NCBI GenBank assembly: GCA_937930305.1
Contig: CALGLE010000046.1
Location: 1 to 35,710 of the forward strand
DNA from: an uncultured Granulosicoccaceae bacterium
GTDB lineage: Bacteria > Pseudomonadota > Gammaproteobacteria > Granulosicoccales > Granulosicoccaceae
Reading direction: 5' to 3'
Length of the DNA: 35,710 nucleotides
Made by a program: the position numbers and the translations under genes. Below the pieces are notes generated by a model. It saw only the letters and a program-made list of their open reading frames with translations, was not told where the DNA came from and did no database searches. Positions 21,974 to 31,150 of this stretch are shown here, piece by piece; the first letter of the stretch is position 1; each line of letters opens with the position of its first letter.

Positions 21974-22738
21974 ATGTCAGTCTCAACCAACCGGATGGAT
22001 GCGCGTGCCAATGTGCACCGTGCAGAACGCATCGACCTAGCGGCAGCGTTTCGATGGGCAGCGCGTCTGAATTTTCATGAGGCTGTGGCCAATCATTTCT
22101 CGTTGGCGGTTAATGAGGATGGTTCGCAGTTTTTAATTAACCCTAACCAACGCCACTTCTCACGCATTAAGGCGTCTGACTTACTGTTGTTAGACGCCAA
22201 TGACGCAAACGCCTTATCGCAGCCGGATGCACCCGATATCACTGCGTGGGGTTTACACGGCAGCGTGCATAGGCATTGCCCGCATCATCGTTGTGTTATG
22301 CACGTACATTCCATGTTTGCTACCGTATTAGCCAGTTTAAAAGATTCTAATCTCCCCCCGATAGATCAGAACGCTGCAACGTTTTACCAACGCTATGTCA
22401 TCGATGACGGCTACGGTGGTTTAGCAACAGAAACTGAAGGTGAACGCTGTGCCGCTTTGTTGTCTGACCCCACAAAACAGGTGATGATTATGGGGAATCA
22501 TGGGGTGTTGGTAATGGGCAACAGCGTGGCAGACGCATTCAATCGTTTGTTTTATTTCGAACGTGCCGCTGAGACCTACATTCGAGCGCTACAAACGGGA
22601 CAACCATTACGTGTTCTATCGCATGATGTAGCCGCAAAAACGGCTCAAGAAATTGAAGAATATCCAGAGATGGCAGACAGGCATCTGAGTGAATTAAAAG
22701 CGATCTTAGACGATGAAGGCTCTAACTACGCAGATTAA
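21974..22738 (+). CDS. Class II aldolase/adducin-family protein with altered catalytic residue
   Basis: The start ATG 21974 has a good GGAGG about 10 bases upstream; the longer open frame before it has no homology. The 254-residue protein carries the three zinc histidines of the family: H110 and H112 in CVMHVHSM and H176 in MGNHGVLVMG. In E. coli FucA the catalytic Glu73 is four residues before a conserved His (SSEWRFH); here that position is Ala91 in ITAWGLHGSVH. This A-W-G-x-H-G-x-x-H form is found in a large adducin-like subgroup of unknown reaction, so true aldolase activity is doubtful. It probably forms an operon with the Ldh-like gene 97 bases downstream. Confidence 0.85.
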   Translation: MSVSTNRMDARANVHRAERIDLAAAFRWAARLNFHEAVANHFSLAVNEDGSQFLINPNQRHFSRIKASDLLLLDANDANALSQPDAPDITAWGLHGSVHRHCPHHRCVMHVHSMFATVLASLKDSNLPPIDQNAATFYQRYVIDDGYGGLATETEGERCAALLSDPTKQVMIMGNHGVLVMGNSVADAFNRLFYFERAAETYIRALQTGQPLRVLSHDVAAKTAQEIEEYPEMADRHLSELKAILDDEGSNYAD

Positions 22739-22835
22739 TTTTTTTCTGCGTGTGCTGAAGAATCGTAATTTTTATCGTCTTAATTATCCCAAGAAACCCT
22801 TTCTAGATTTATCAACCATTTACATTGAGTAGGCC

Positions 22836-23825
22836 GTGAGTCAAGTAACTGTATCTCTTAAAGACATCGAAACAACCAGTCATAAAGCATTGGTTAATCA
22901 TGGCGCTGAAGATTGGATTGCCGCAGAGATGGCCAAAGCCATTCGACAAGCAGAAAGTGTTGGTAATCTTATTTGTGGGCTTTATTACCTAGAGAGTTAT
23001 TGTAAGCAGCTGCAAACCGGTCGTGTTGATGGCGCGGTAGAACCCATGGTTTCAAAGCCAAAAATAGCCACTGTTCAAGTGAATGCTGGTTTTGGTTTTG
23101 CACAAGCAGCGTTTGCCCGTGGCCTGCCTGTAGCTCTGGAAACCGTTAAGCAAACTGGTACTTGCTCACTGGCTATTTGTCATGCACACACGTGCACTTC
23201 GTTAGGTTATTTCACTGAGCAAATTGCGCTAAGTGGTTACATTGGAATAGGGTTCACTAACGCCTCGGCCGTTGTCGCACCACCGGGCGGTCATAAAGCG
23301 GTTATTGGAACCAATCCCATCGCCCTGTCCATTCCCGCTAAAACCGGTGGCGTTGCTTTCCAATTCGATCAAAGTACCAGTGCCGTTGCATTAGGCAAAA
23401 TCACCATGGCGAAAGCTGCGGGTGAAAGCATTCCCTTAGGGTGGGCGATCGACGCAGAGGGGAACCCCACAACGGATGCAGAAGCTGCGTTAAAGGGGTC
23501 ACTGGTATCAACTGGCGGCTATAAGGGTTACGGGTTTGGCTTAATGGCGGAAGTTCTTGCCGCAGCGGTTACTGGCAGTGTGAATTCTTTAGATGTGGCA
23601 GGCTTGAAAGTGCCGGAAGGAGAACCGCACGACTTAGGCCAATTTTATTTTCTACTCGATCCAACCGCGATCAGTGGGGATGCGTTTTGGGAGCGGCTCG
23701 GCACCTTATCAAAGGCAATAGACGCACAACCCAACGCGCGTTTGCCTGGTTCGAAAACACGTATCGTGAGTGAGGTTAGTATTGAAGCCAGTGTTTGGGA
23801 GTTGACGCAGTCATTAGCCAGTTGA
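22836..23825 (+). CDS. Ldh-family (malate/L-lactate/sulfolactate dehydrogenase-like) oxidoreductase with unusual active site
   Basis: The protein (329 residues, GTG start) has the general layout of the family: VSLKDIETTSHKALVNHG at the N-terminus, KIATVQVNAGFGFAQAA, the NAD(P)-binding VVAPPGGHKAVIGTNPIALS, FQFDQSTSAVALGKITMA with the conserved Asp178, and GGYKGYGFGLMAEVL. Members reduce 2-oxo acids or related imines with NAD(P)H. The strongly conserved S-H-G, which supplies the catalytic His, is replaced by I-C-G (Cys47), and the later S-H-H-F-G is replaced by A-H-T-C-T. The reaction may therefore differ from that of the family. The stop region overlaps the convergent methyltransferase gene by 12 bases. 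Confidence 0.85.
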   Translation: MSQVTVSLKDIETTSHKALVNHGAEDWIAAEMAKAIRQAESVGNLICGLYYLESYCKQLQTGRVDGAVEPMVSKPKIATVQVNAGFGFAQAAFARGLPVALETVKQTGTCSLAICHAHTCTSLGYFTEQIALSGYIGIGFTNASAVVAPPGGHKAVIGTNPIALSIPAKTGGVAFQFDQSTSAVALGKITMAKAAGESIPLGWAIDAEGNPTTDAEAALKGSLVSTGGYKGYGFGLMAEVLAAAVTGSVNSLDVAGLKVPEGEPHDLGQFYFLLDPTAISGDAFWERLGTLSKAIDAQPNARLPGSKTRIVSEVSIEASVWELTQSLAS

Positions 23826-24422
23826 TGGGTTTGTCTTCGTACTCAGTAAGGTTACCCAAGGATCGTTTGTGCCAGCTAATCCTGGATCAATACCAGTACG
23901 AACCGATTGAATCGTAAAGCCAGTATCGCCTAAAAGCTCTGTGAGGTTTTGTGTCGAATAAAAGGTGTAGAACCGCCCTAGGGCATCACGCTGGGCGCCT
24001 TCACCGGTTTTCATTCCGATATGGAATGCGCCATTGGGCTTTAATGCGCGATGGATTGCTTTCAAAATTGACGGGAAATCTTCTGCGGTTGCGTGTAGTA
24101 AGCTAAAATTTGCCCAAATACCATCGTAGGTTTCTAGTGCCTTCACTTCATTAAACGTGCTTAGCCTGGCGTTCAAATCAAAGCTTTCATTTGCCAAGGC
24201 CACCATGGCGGGGGAGGCGTCTACCGCGTCCAACAAAAAACCGTTGTTGCGCATTAATGCCGCGCTGTTTCCAGGCCCACACCCTAAGTCCATGACGTAT
24301 CCTTTGTCAGGAAGGGCTGCCATGAATTCATCAAGTGCAACACCTGCGCTTAAGTTTTCCACCATTTTTTGGTAGTCGCCAACTTTTTCGTTGTATACAG
24401 CTATCGTGGTTTCATCAGTCAT
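23814..24422 (-). CDS. Class I SAM-dependent methyltransferase
   Basis: The 202-residue protein has motif I as YVMDLGCGPGNSAALM (about residues 42-57), motif II acidic residue in LLDAVDASPAM, and a motif IV/V region with IWANFSLLHATAEDFPSILK then HRALKPNGAFHIGMKTGEG. It looks like a small-molecule methyltransferase of the UbiE/Tam type; the substrate is unknown. A CAGGAC lies 11 bases upstream of the ATG. It follows pirin by 48 bases on the same strand and may be co-transcribed with it. Confidence 0.9.
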   Translation of the reverse strand: MTDETTIAVYNEKVGDYQKMVENLSAGVALDEFMAALPDKGYVMDLGCGPGNSAALMRNNGFLLDAVDASPAMVALANESFDLNARLSTFNEVKALETYDGIWANFSLLHATAEDFPSILKAIHRALKPNGAFHIGMKTGEGAQRDALGRFYTFYSTQNLTELLGDTGFTIQSVRTGIDPGLAGTNDPWVTLLSTKTNPSTG

Positions 24423-24470
24423 CGCAGTAAGTCCTGAACGTAGAAAAACGTTTATTCGATAGGCAACAGC

Positions 24471-25382
24471 TTATCCATGCGCTTTTATAAAGCTATTGTT
24501 TTGTAAATCTTGCATGGCTTGTTGGAGTTCTGCTTGTGTGTTCATAACAATTGGGCCATGCCATGCAATAGGTTCTTGTATGGGAGTGCCTGATACCAAT
24601 AAAAAACGCACGCCCTCCGGGCCAGCACGAACAACAATTTCATCACCCGTGCCGAATTGCACCAACGTTCGGTTGCCACTTAAATCGGCAAGATGTAATT
24701 CTTCGCCATCAACGCTCTTTTCAACCAGAACTCCCGTTGGGTCCGATGCGGCTTTAAACTGGCAGGCCCCTTCAAAAATATAGGCAAAGGCTCGCCGGTA
24801 GGTATCAATCTTGAGACGTTTCGTGATGTTTGCGGGCACGAACACATCGAGGTATTGTGGATCGGCAGCGATACCATCGACGGGACTGGCTTTGCCTTGG
24901 TAATCGCCAATGATAATTTTTATCTCTGTGCCGTCGTCCTCTTGTAATGACGGTAAATCTTTGGCTTGTATGTCCTGGTAGCGAGGTTGTGTCATCTTTA
25001 GTGCGGAAGGCAGGTTGGCCCAAAGCTGAAAACCGTGCATTTGACCTTGCTCATTCCCCTCGGGCATTTCCTGATGCAAAATTCCTGAGCCTGCCGTCAT
25101 CAGTTGCAGATCTCCATCGGCTAAGGTACCGGTGTTGCCCAAACTGTCACCGTGTTCCACGGTGCCACTTAAAACGTACGTTATGGTTTCAATTCCACGG
25201 TGAGGGTGCCAGGGAAAACCGTGTTTGTAATCCTCTGGGTGCTCGTTTCTGAAATCATCAAATAACAGAAAAGGATCAAAGCGGTCAGGCTCATGAAACC
25301 CGAATGCCCGATGTAATTTGACCCCAGCGCCTTCCATGGTGGGTTTTGCAGATGTGGTGGATGTGACTGGACGAAAAGACAT
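24471..25382 (-). CDS. Pirin family protein
   Basis: The 303-residue bicupin has the pirin core FPWHPHRGIETITYVLSG and GDLQLMTAGSGILHQEMPEG. The iron ligands are H59, H61, H103 and E105. The C-terminal cupin follows after VPANITKRLKIDTYRRAFAY. Bacterial pirins are cytoplasmic; some oxidise quercetin and others modulate metabolic enzymes, so the role here is open. AAGGAA is placed 9 bases before ATG 25382. Confidence 0.93.
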   Translation of the reverse strand: MSFRPVTSTTSAKPTMEGAGVKLHRAFGFHEPDRFDPFLLFDDFRNEHPEDYKHGFPWHPHRGIETITYVLSGTVEHGDSLGNTGTLADGDLQLMTAGSGILHQEMPEGNEQGQMHGFQLWANLPSALKMTQPRYQDIQAKDLPSLQEDDGTEIKIIIGDYQGKASPVDGIAADPQYLDVFVPANITKRLKIDTYRRAFAYIFEGACQFKAASDPTGVLVEKSVDGEELHLADLSGNRTLVQFGTGDEIVVRAGPEGVRFLLVSGTPIQEPIAWHGPIVMNTQAELQQAMQDLQNNSFIKAHG

Positions 25383-25528
25383 AACGGCAATTCCTTAGAA
25401 CAAGCCACGATCAGTGGCTTCGGATTTCGACAAATTGCTACTGAGGGCTTGTTTCGTTGTGTTCAGTGTAATTCAAAATAGCCCCAGTCGAGTAGCAGAA
25501 TAACGTTTGCATAAAACAGTTGTGTAAG

Positions 25529-27319
25529 TTATCGGTTGTTCGGATGTGAAATGGACAAAAATTTTCTAAGCTCCTGCGGATCGCAGGGCTTATGCAAAAT
25601 CGGGTAGGGAGAGTTCTTTATCTGTCTGAGGGTAGTTGGGGCAATGTCTCCAGTGATGATCAACGCTGGGCATTGTTCGTCGAATACAGAATGAATTCGT
25701 TCAATCACATCCACACCCGTTTCGTTGTCGCGCAGGCGAAGGTCTGCAACAATTGCGTCAGGAACAGAATCAATGGCTCGGATGATTTCTTCCGCCTCCT
25801 CACCATTACCAGCGCATATCACGGCACAGCCCCATGTTTCGAGTAAAACTTCGAGCGCGGTTCGTACTGAAGTTTCATCATCTATCACCAAAACCAGCAT
25901 GCCACCCACGTCTTGGTTACTCTCTATAGTCGAAATATTTTTGGTTAAATTTGGCGCTATGGTTCCCAGTGGCACTGTAAGACTGAATATCGAACCCTGT
26001 CCAGGGGAAGAAATTAACTCAAGCGGCAGATCCAACAAAAGTGCGGTTCGCTTAACAATCGCTAAGCCCAAACCAATACCTTTGCTGCGATCTCTTTCTG
26101 GATTATCGAGTTGCACAAATTCATCGAAAATCCGCTCCTGGTCTACTTCTCGTATGCCTACGCCTGTGTCTTGTACTCGAATAACGCAGTGTTTCATCTT
26201 CAGGTGGGTGGATACGGTCACTGTCCCTTTGGGGGAATACGTAATTGCGTTACTAATTAAATTCGATAACAATCGTTCTAATAGTATGGGATCGGTATGT
26301 ACTAAAGCATTGTTGTGTTCAACACGAAATTTTACCCCTTTGTGCTCTGCCACACTCGAATGGTTACGTTGAAGGTTGTCAAATATATCCGATAGGTACA
26401 ACGTCTCACGGGAGACAGACTGGGTTCCAGCGTCTAGTTTTGAAACATCAAGCAGTGAATTTAGTAATTCTTCGAGTGAGTGTACCGAGGCGGAGATTTT
26501 TTCAACAATTGGAACCTGTTGAGGGTGAAGCTCGGTATTTTCTAGTGTTGCACTGAGCAATCGCAAGGCGTGTAAGGGTTGCCTTAAATCGTGACTGGCT
26601 GCTGCAAGGAATTGGGTTTTTGCGTGGTTGGCGGTTTCTGCGTGTTCCAGTGAAGATTCTGCATTTTTTTGAGATTCTTCAGCATGCAGTTTTTCAAGCT
26701 TGAGATTTTCGATGAGTTGGATGTTGTTATATCGAAAGCGAATAGCATCTTTCGTTGCCAGATGAGCACCACTGGCAAATTTTCTAGTAAAGAATAAAAA
26801 CAACAGTATCCATACAGCCCAAAACCAATTATCAGATCCCCCCAGTAGAATAAATTTTAGTACGGCAGGTAACAGCGTTAAAAGGGTAAATGAGTAAAAG
26901 ACGGGTTGTAAATTGGCAGTGGGTGCAACCGCACTGGCCACCAAACTGGCGAGTACCAGCACAATTAGTATCGTGGTAATGCTGCTGGTTTCACCCAACA
27001 ATATAAAAGCAAGTCCTCCACACAAGGCACCTAAACCACCTGAAGCCACGGCATGCCATCGGATTCGAGACCGATAGTTGTCGCGGTTGGTTGGGTTATT
27101 GGTATGGTGGAAATACATACCCGCACGACAGCAAAGAATGATTCCGAACGCGATAACCCAAGCGGATAGTATTCCCCCGTCCACACGACCGATCAGCAGA
27201 TACGTGCAAACGGTAACCGCTACGATATGACCAAATAGAATCGTGGGCAGTTGTTTTAAAAATTGGCCCAGATGCATCTGGTCTATGCTGTCTTCGCCGA
27301 TGGTATCGTTGTCGTCCAT
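25529..27319 (-). CDS. Hybrid sensor histidine kinase/response regulator
   Basis: The protein (596 residues) starts with six or so hydrophobic helices (about residues 22-178) without a periplasmic loop, then a short coiled coil (about 200-235), the dimerisation/phosphoacceptor domain with H243 in ASHDLRQPLH, the ATPase domain with N-box NLISNAITYS, DTGVGI (384-389) and GIGLGL (414-419), and a C-terminal receiver domain with D480/D481, phospho-acceptor D526 in IVADLRLRD, T556 and K577 in ILHKPC. The membrane part suggests a signal felt in or at the membrane. No separate response regulator or Hpt gene is nearby. It is the last gene of the FAD oxidoreductase/epoxide hydrolase operon, 8 bases behind the hydrolase. 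Confidence 0.92.
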   Translation of the reverse strand: MDDNDTIGEDSIDQMHLGQFLKQLPTILFGHIVAVTVCTYLLIGRVDGGILSAWVIAFGIILCCRAGMYFHHTNNPTNRDNYRSRIRWHAVASGGLGALCGGLAFILLGETSSITTILIVLVLASLVASAVAPTANLQPVFYSFTLLTLLPAVLKFILLGGSDNWFWAVWILLFLFFTRKFASGAHLATKDAIRFRYNNIQLIENLKLEKLHAEESQKNAESSLEHAETANHAKTQFLAAASHDLRQPLHALRLLSATLENTELHPQQVPIVEKISASVHSLEELLNSLLDVSKLDAGTQSVSRETLYLSDIFDNLQRNHSSVAEHKGVKFRVEHNNALVHTDPILLERLLSNLISNAITYSPKGTVTVSTHLKMKHCVIRVQDTGVGIREVDQERIFDEFVQLDNPERDRSKGIGLGLAIVKRTALLLDLPLELISSPGQGSIFSLTVPLGTIAPNLTKNISTIESNQDVGGMLVLVIDDETSVRTALEVLLETWGCAVICAGNGEEAEEIIRAIDSVPDAIVADLRLRDNETGVDVIERIHSVFDEQCPALIITGDIAPTTLRQIKNSPYPILHKPCDPQELRKFLSISHPNNR

Positions 27320-27327
27320 GGTGATTA

Positions 27328-28497
27328 TTAATTCTGCATGTTGACTAAATTTCTAATGCCAATCCTGTTGGCAAACTGACGCAGGTCTTTAACGAGCGCA
27401 TCGGGTTCTTCCATTGCCGCGAAATGCCCTCCACTCGAAAACTCGCTCCACTGTTGAACGTTGTATAGCCGATCAACATAACTTTTGGGCGGCCAAGCAA
27501 GTAGTTCCTTTGGAAATAAAGCGCACCCTGTTGGTACCTCCACACGCTCATCTTTGTCAGAAAGAAACCTTCCGCCTTCTTCATTTCTTCCATAGTAAAT
27601 CCAAGACGCAGAATTAAAGGTGCGAGTGGTGATGTAAATCATTATGTTAGTCAGCAATTCATCTTTAGAATGTGCGCTTTCAATTTCATCGCCGAGGGTG
27701 TCTGACCAAGAATTAAATTTTTCAAGTATCCAAGCAGCAACACCCACGGGGCTGTCGTGCATTGCATAACTTAACGTTTGTGGTTTGGTGCCTTGTTGAG
27801 TTCGATATCCGTTCTCGCTAACTTGATCTAGATAGAATTGGTTCTCCCAGTTTCGTTCTTGTTCGTTCTGTGGGCCGTGAGGATGGCGCATGGTAAGAAT
27901 GTTAATGTGTATCGCTTTGCAGTATTGTGGATGATCAAATCCTAGCCAAGAAGCAATTGCACCACCCCAGTCTCCTCCCTGGGCAAGATATTTTTCATAG
28001 CCTAAGACGTCTCGCATGAGCGTGTTGAAACTGTCAGCCATGGCGCGTGGTCCCCAAGGTCTCGGTGGGCGTTGGGAATAACCAAAACCGGGTAGTGATG
28101 GCGCAACCACGGTAAAAGCATCCGCAACTTTTCCACCAAATCGTTCAGGGTGCGCTAAAGGTTCAATGATTTTGGTGAATTCAGCGATACTTCCAGGCCA
28201 GCCATGACTGATGAGTAAGGGTGTTGGGTTGTCTCCGCTACCGATTTCATGAATGAAGTGCATCTCAACACCCTTCACCTGAGCTTTAAACTGCGGGAAG
28301 GCATTAAGGTTTGATTCTTGTTCGCGCCAATCGAACCGATTCACCCAGTAATGGGTAAATTCTTTCATGTAATCAAGATTTGTTCCGTACTCCCACCCGC
28401 CATCATCAGGCATTTCGTGCCACGGATAGTTAGCCACCCGGAAATAGATGGCTTGAAGCTCGGCATCGGAAACGTGAATAGAAAACGGCTGTATCAT
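27328..28497 (-). CDS. Epoxide hydrolase of the EHN/alpha-beta-hydrolase family
   Basis: The 389-residue protein starts with the epoxide hydrolase N-terminal lid (about residues 3-110; IHVSDAELQAIYFRVANYPW and YWVNRFDWREQESNLN), as in microsomal-type enzymes. The oxyanion motif is HGWPGS (98-103), the nucleophile D176 lies in AQGGDWGGAIASWL, and the catalytic His is in FSSGGHFAAMEEP near the C-terminus. It should hydrolyse an epoxide to a diol in the cytoplasm. Its ATG overlaps the stop of the FAD oxidoreductase (ATGA), so the two are translationally coupled. The natural epoxide is unknown. Confidence 0.9.
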   Translation of the reverse strand: MIQPFSIHVSDAELQAIYFRVANYPWHEMPDDGGWEYGTNLDYMKEFTHYWVNRFDWREQESNLNAFPQFKAQVKGVEMHFIHEIGSGDNPTPLLISHGWPGSIAEFTKIIEPLAHPERFGGKVADAFTVVAPSLPGFGYSQRPPRPWGPRAMADSFNTLMRDVLGYEKYLAQGGDWGGAIASWLGFDHPQYCKAIHINILTMRHPHGPQNEQERNWENQFYLDQVSENGYRTQQGTKPQTLSYAMHDSPVGVAAWILEKFNSWSDTLGDEIESAHSKDELLTNIMIYITTRTFNSASWIYYGRNEEGGRFLSDKDERVEVPTGCALFPKELLAWPPKSYVDRLYNVQQWSEFSSGGHFAAMEEPDALVKDLRQFANRIGIRNLVNMQN

Positions 28498-29927
28498 CGC
28501 TCGTTTGTCTCGTTAGGTTCATCACCCGTCGTCCAAGACAATGGGAACCCCATTTTATCGACCAACTTTAACCAAGCGATTCGCCAGCCTCCTTTTTCAT
28601 CTGCCGTGTCCAGAGCGTACATAGTGATTTTAGAACCGATGTACCGAAAAGGTTCTGGTGGAATCCAATTAGGCAAAGTGCTTGCGAATTCAAGGTTGAG
28701 TTCCTCGCGATTTTCATTAAACAATTTCGCCAATCCAAATTCAGCACCGAAGCGGCTGGCTGTTACCCCAAAGCCTGAATAACCGCCCACATAAATGGCT
28801 TTGCCAGCGTAGTAACTTTGAAAGTGAACCGCCATTCGTGTGGTTAAACCGATGGGGCCACTCCATGCGTGGGTGAATCTTACGTCTTGCAATTGTGGGA
28901 ATGTGATGAAAAATGCGTCGGCTAGCCGGATATAGGGTTTTACCGTGAGATCAGTTTGTGGGTTTGGGTTTGACGCCATAAAGTAACCCAACCGCCCACC
29001 AAACAACATCCGATTGTCTTTGGTAAGGCGCATGTAATTAAGTTGAGTGCGGGTGTCGTAAGCGCCCTGTCGGTTTTTCCAACCGATTCGATTGAGTTGT
29101 TCGTGAGTTAGAGGTTCTGTCATCAGGATGCGATCGCGAATCATGGCGACCCGCTGTTTAATCTTTTTATGACCAGCCGCAAATGCATTCGTACACAGCA
29201 GCATTCTCGTGGTGCGAATTTTTGCGCCGTCGGTTGTAACGATTAAGTGAGTGTGTTCGTCCTTCGTTTGCTGCAGTGAGGTGTTTTCGTAAATACGAAC
29301 CCCCAAAGAGAGTGCCACCCGCTTTAATCCCCAAGCCAGTTTTGCTGGATTAATGACGCCGCTGTTTTTCTTTGACCAAAATCCGCCTTTAAACAGTGGC
29401 GAATTTAATTCGGTTTGCACCGACTGCTCATCTAAAAGGACAGCTTCGTGTCCATACTGTTGGTGCAATTTATATTCGTCTTTCACCATGGGCATGCCTT
29501 CGTCACCCACGGCTACTGTTAATTCACCCGTCCATTCCACTTCGCAATCGATGTTGTAGCGTTCGATCGTTTCTTTAAACGCCATTATGTTTTCGCGGCC
29601 GAGGCGTTCCAAGGTGTCCAAGTCGTTTGGGAAAATTTCAGACGCAATGTGCAGCCCGTGCATGACGGAGGCCGACAATATGGCACCAGGGCGACCCGAT
29701 GCGCCAAATGCGATGGTGTTTTTTTCAATCAACACAATCTGAGTTTGAGGATTTTTTTCTTTGGCAATGATCGCCGCCCAAAGTCCAGTAAAACCGCCAC
29801 CGACAATCAACAAATCCGTCTCAATGGAATCTGTTAAAGCAGCTTCTGCAGACGGGGCCTGGTCGCTGTCCAACCAATAGGGTAGGAATTTGACCTCGGA
29901 TAGGGCTTGTATTGCTCGTTCAGTCAT
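28494..29927 (-). CDS. FAD-dependent oxidoreductase (DAO superfamily, PuuB-like)
   Basis: The 477-residue flavoprotein has the dinucleotide motif DLLIVGGGFTGLWAAIIAKE (about residues 38-57) ending in an acidic residue in VLIEKN, followed by GASGRPGAILSASVMHGL. The C-terminal FAD block is HAWSGPIGLTTRMAVHF and VGGYSGFGVTASRF. This arrangement is shared with gamma-glutamylputrescine oxidase and other amine oxidases of the DAO family. It would oxidise an amine or amino acid with oxygen. It is the first gene of a three-gene minus-strand operon with the epoxide hydrolase and the kinase, and is divergent from a MDR reductase 180 bases away. Confidence 0.88.
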   Translation of the reverse strand: MTERAIQALSEVKFLPYWLDSDQAPSAEAALTDSIETDLLIVGGGFTGLWAAIIAKEKNPQTQIVLIEKNTIAFGASGRPGAILSASVMHGLHIASEIFPNDLDTLERLGRENIMAFKETIERYNIDCEVEWTGELTVAVGDEGMPMVKDEYKLHQQYGHEAVLLDEQSVQTELNSPLFKGGFWSKKNSGVINPAKLAWGLKRVALSLGVRIYENTSLQQTKDEHTHLIVTTDGAKIRTTRMLLCTNAFAAGHKKIKQRVAMIRDRILMTEPLTHEQLNRIGWKNRQGAYDTRTQLNYMRLTKDNRMLFGGRLGYFMASNPNPQTDLTVKPYIRLADAFFITFPQLQDVRFTHAWSGPIGLTTRMAVHFQSYYAGKAIYVGGYSGFGVTASRFGAEFGLAKLFNENREELNLEFASTLPNWIPPEPFRYIGSKITMYALDTADEKGGWRIAWLKLVDKMGFPLSWTTGDEPNETNER

Positions 29928-30107
29928 GCGTTAAATGGGTCGTCGGCCAGTGATTAACCATAGACTGGCAGTGTAAATCACTGATCGCATTCTGAGGTAA
30001 GTGAGGTGCAGGCATTCACCCAATCATTCAGATGCCTGTGTCGCTTGCCTCAACTCTTTATACTGATGCGATTCGCTATCCATGCACACCTTCTTCTCGA
30101 GCACTTT

Positions 30108-31139
30108 ATGCCCCAAACTAATGTAAGCAACCGAAAAATAGTTCTGGCGCAGCGACCGCAGGGTTTGCCCAACGACCAGACCCTTTCATTGGTAGAAGCG
30201 GAGATACCTCACCCTGAGGCTGATCAGATGCTGCTACGCACCCACTTTCTATCGCTCGATCCCTACATGCGGGGACGCATGAATGATGCAAAATCGTACG
30301 CTGAGCCGGTGAAAATTGGCGAAGTGATGACCGGGCAAGTGGTGGCTGAGGTCGTCAGCTCAAACCTTAAAGGGTTTGAACCCGGCGATTGGGTGCTCAA
30401 TGGCAGCGGATGGCAGGACTATGCGCTATCAGACGGCAGCCAATCACTGAATTTAGGAAAATCTCCGGCAAATCCCACGTGGTCATTGGGTGTGCTGGGT
30501 ATGCCGGGCTATACCGCTTACGCTGGGTTATTAAAAATAGGCGAACCCAAGCCGGGTGAAACGGTGGTGGTGGCTGCAGCGTCCGGCCCCGTCGGTGCAA
30601 CGGTTGGGCAAATTGCCAAAATCAAGGGCTGTCGCGTGGTGGGTATTGCAGGTGGTGAAAAAAAGTGTGCTCACGTTGTTGATAATTTAGGTTTCGATGC
30701 GTGTATTGATCATAAGTCAGGGGAATTTTCTGAAAATTTGAAAACTGCGTGCCCCGATGGGATCGATGTTTATTTTGAAAACGTGGGTGGCAAAGTGTTG
30801 TATTCGGTGTTGCCACTACTCAACCCTTTCGCGCGAATTCCCGTGTGCGGTGTCGTTGCTTGGTACAACTTAACTGGGTTGCCCGATGGGCCAGATTTTG
30901 GCCCCGCTATCATGGGCACTCTGTTACGCATGAAAGTCAAAATGCAGGGGTTTATTATTTTCGACAGTTTTGGAAAAGAAACTTACGATGAATTCCGTAC
31001 CGATATGACTCAGTGGTTAGACTCTGGAAAAATTCAGTACAAAGAACAGCGGGTTGACGGGCTGGAGAACGCGCCTCGCGCTTTAAATCAATTGTTGTTG
31101 GGAGAAGGCTTTGGCAAGATGGTCGTTGCCGTATCTTAG
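30108..31139 (+). CDS. NADP-dependent zinc-free medium-chain reductase (CurA/leukotriene B4 dehydrogenase-like)
   Basis: The chosen ATG 30108 gives MPQTNVSNRKIVLAQRPQG, the normal family start; the open frame continues upstream to 30006 without homology. The 343-residue protein has HFLSLDPYMRGRMNDAKSY, typical of this group, and the nucleotide-binding VVVAAASGPVGATVGQIAK with IAGG at the end of the second strand, fitting NADPH. The zinc-binding residues of alcohol dehydrogenases are missing. Relatives reduce double bonds of enones (curcumin, 2-alkenals). It is divergent from the FAD oxidoreductase operon and converges with the M48 gene with 11 bases between. Confidence 0.9.
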   Translation: MPQTNVSNRKIVLAQRPQGLPNDQTLSLVEAEIPHPEADQMLLRTHFLSLDPYMRGRMNDAKSYAEPVKIGEVMTGQVVAEVVSSNLKGFEPGDWVLNGSGWQDYALSDGSQSLNLGKSPANPTWSLGVLGMPGYTAYAGLLKIGEPKPGETVVVAAASGPVGATVGQIAKIKGCRVVGIAGGEKKCAHVVDNLGFDACIDHKSGEFSENLKTACPDGIDVYFENVGGKVLYSVLPLLNPFARIPVCGVVAWYNLTGLPDGPDFGPAIMGTLLRMKVKMQGFIIFDSFGKETYDEFRTDMTQWLDSGKIQYKEQRVDGLENAPRALNQLLLGEGFGKMVVAVS

Positions 31140-31150
31140 CTACGGTTAGC

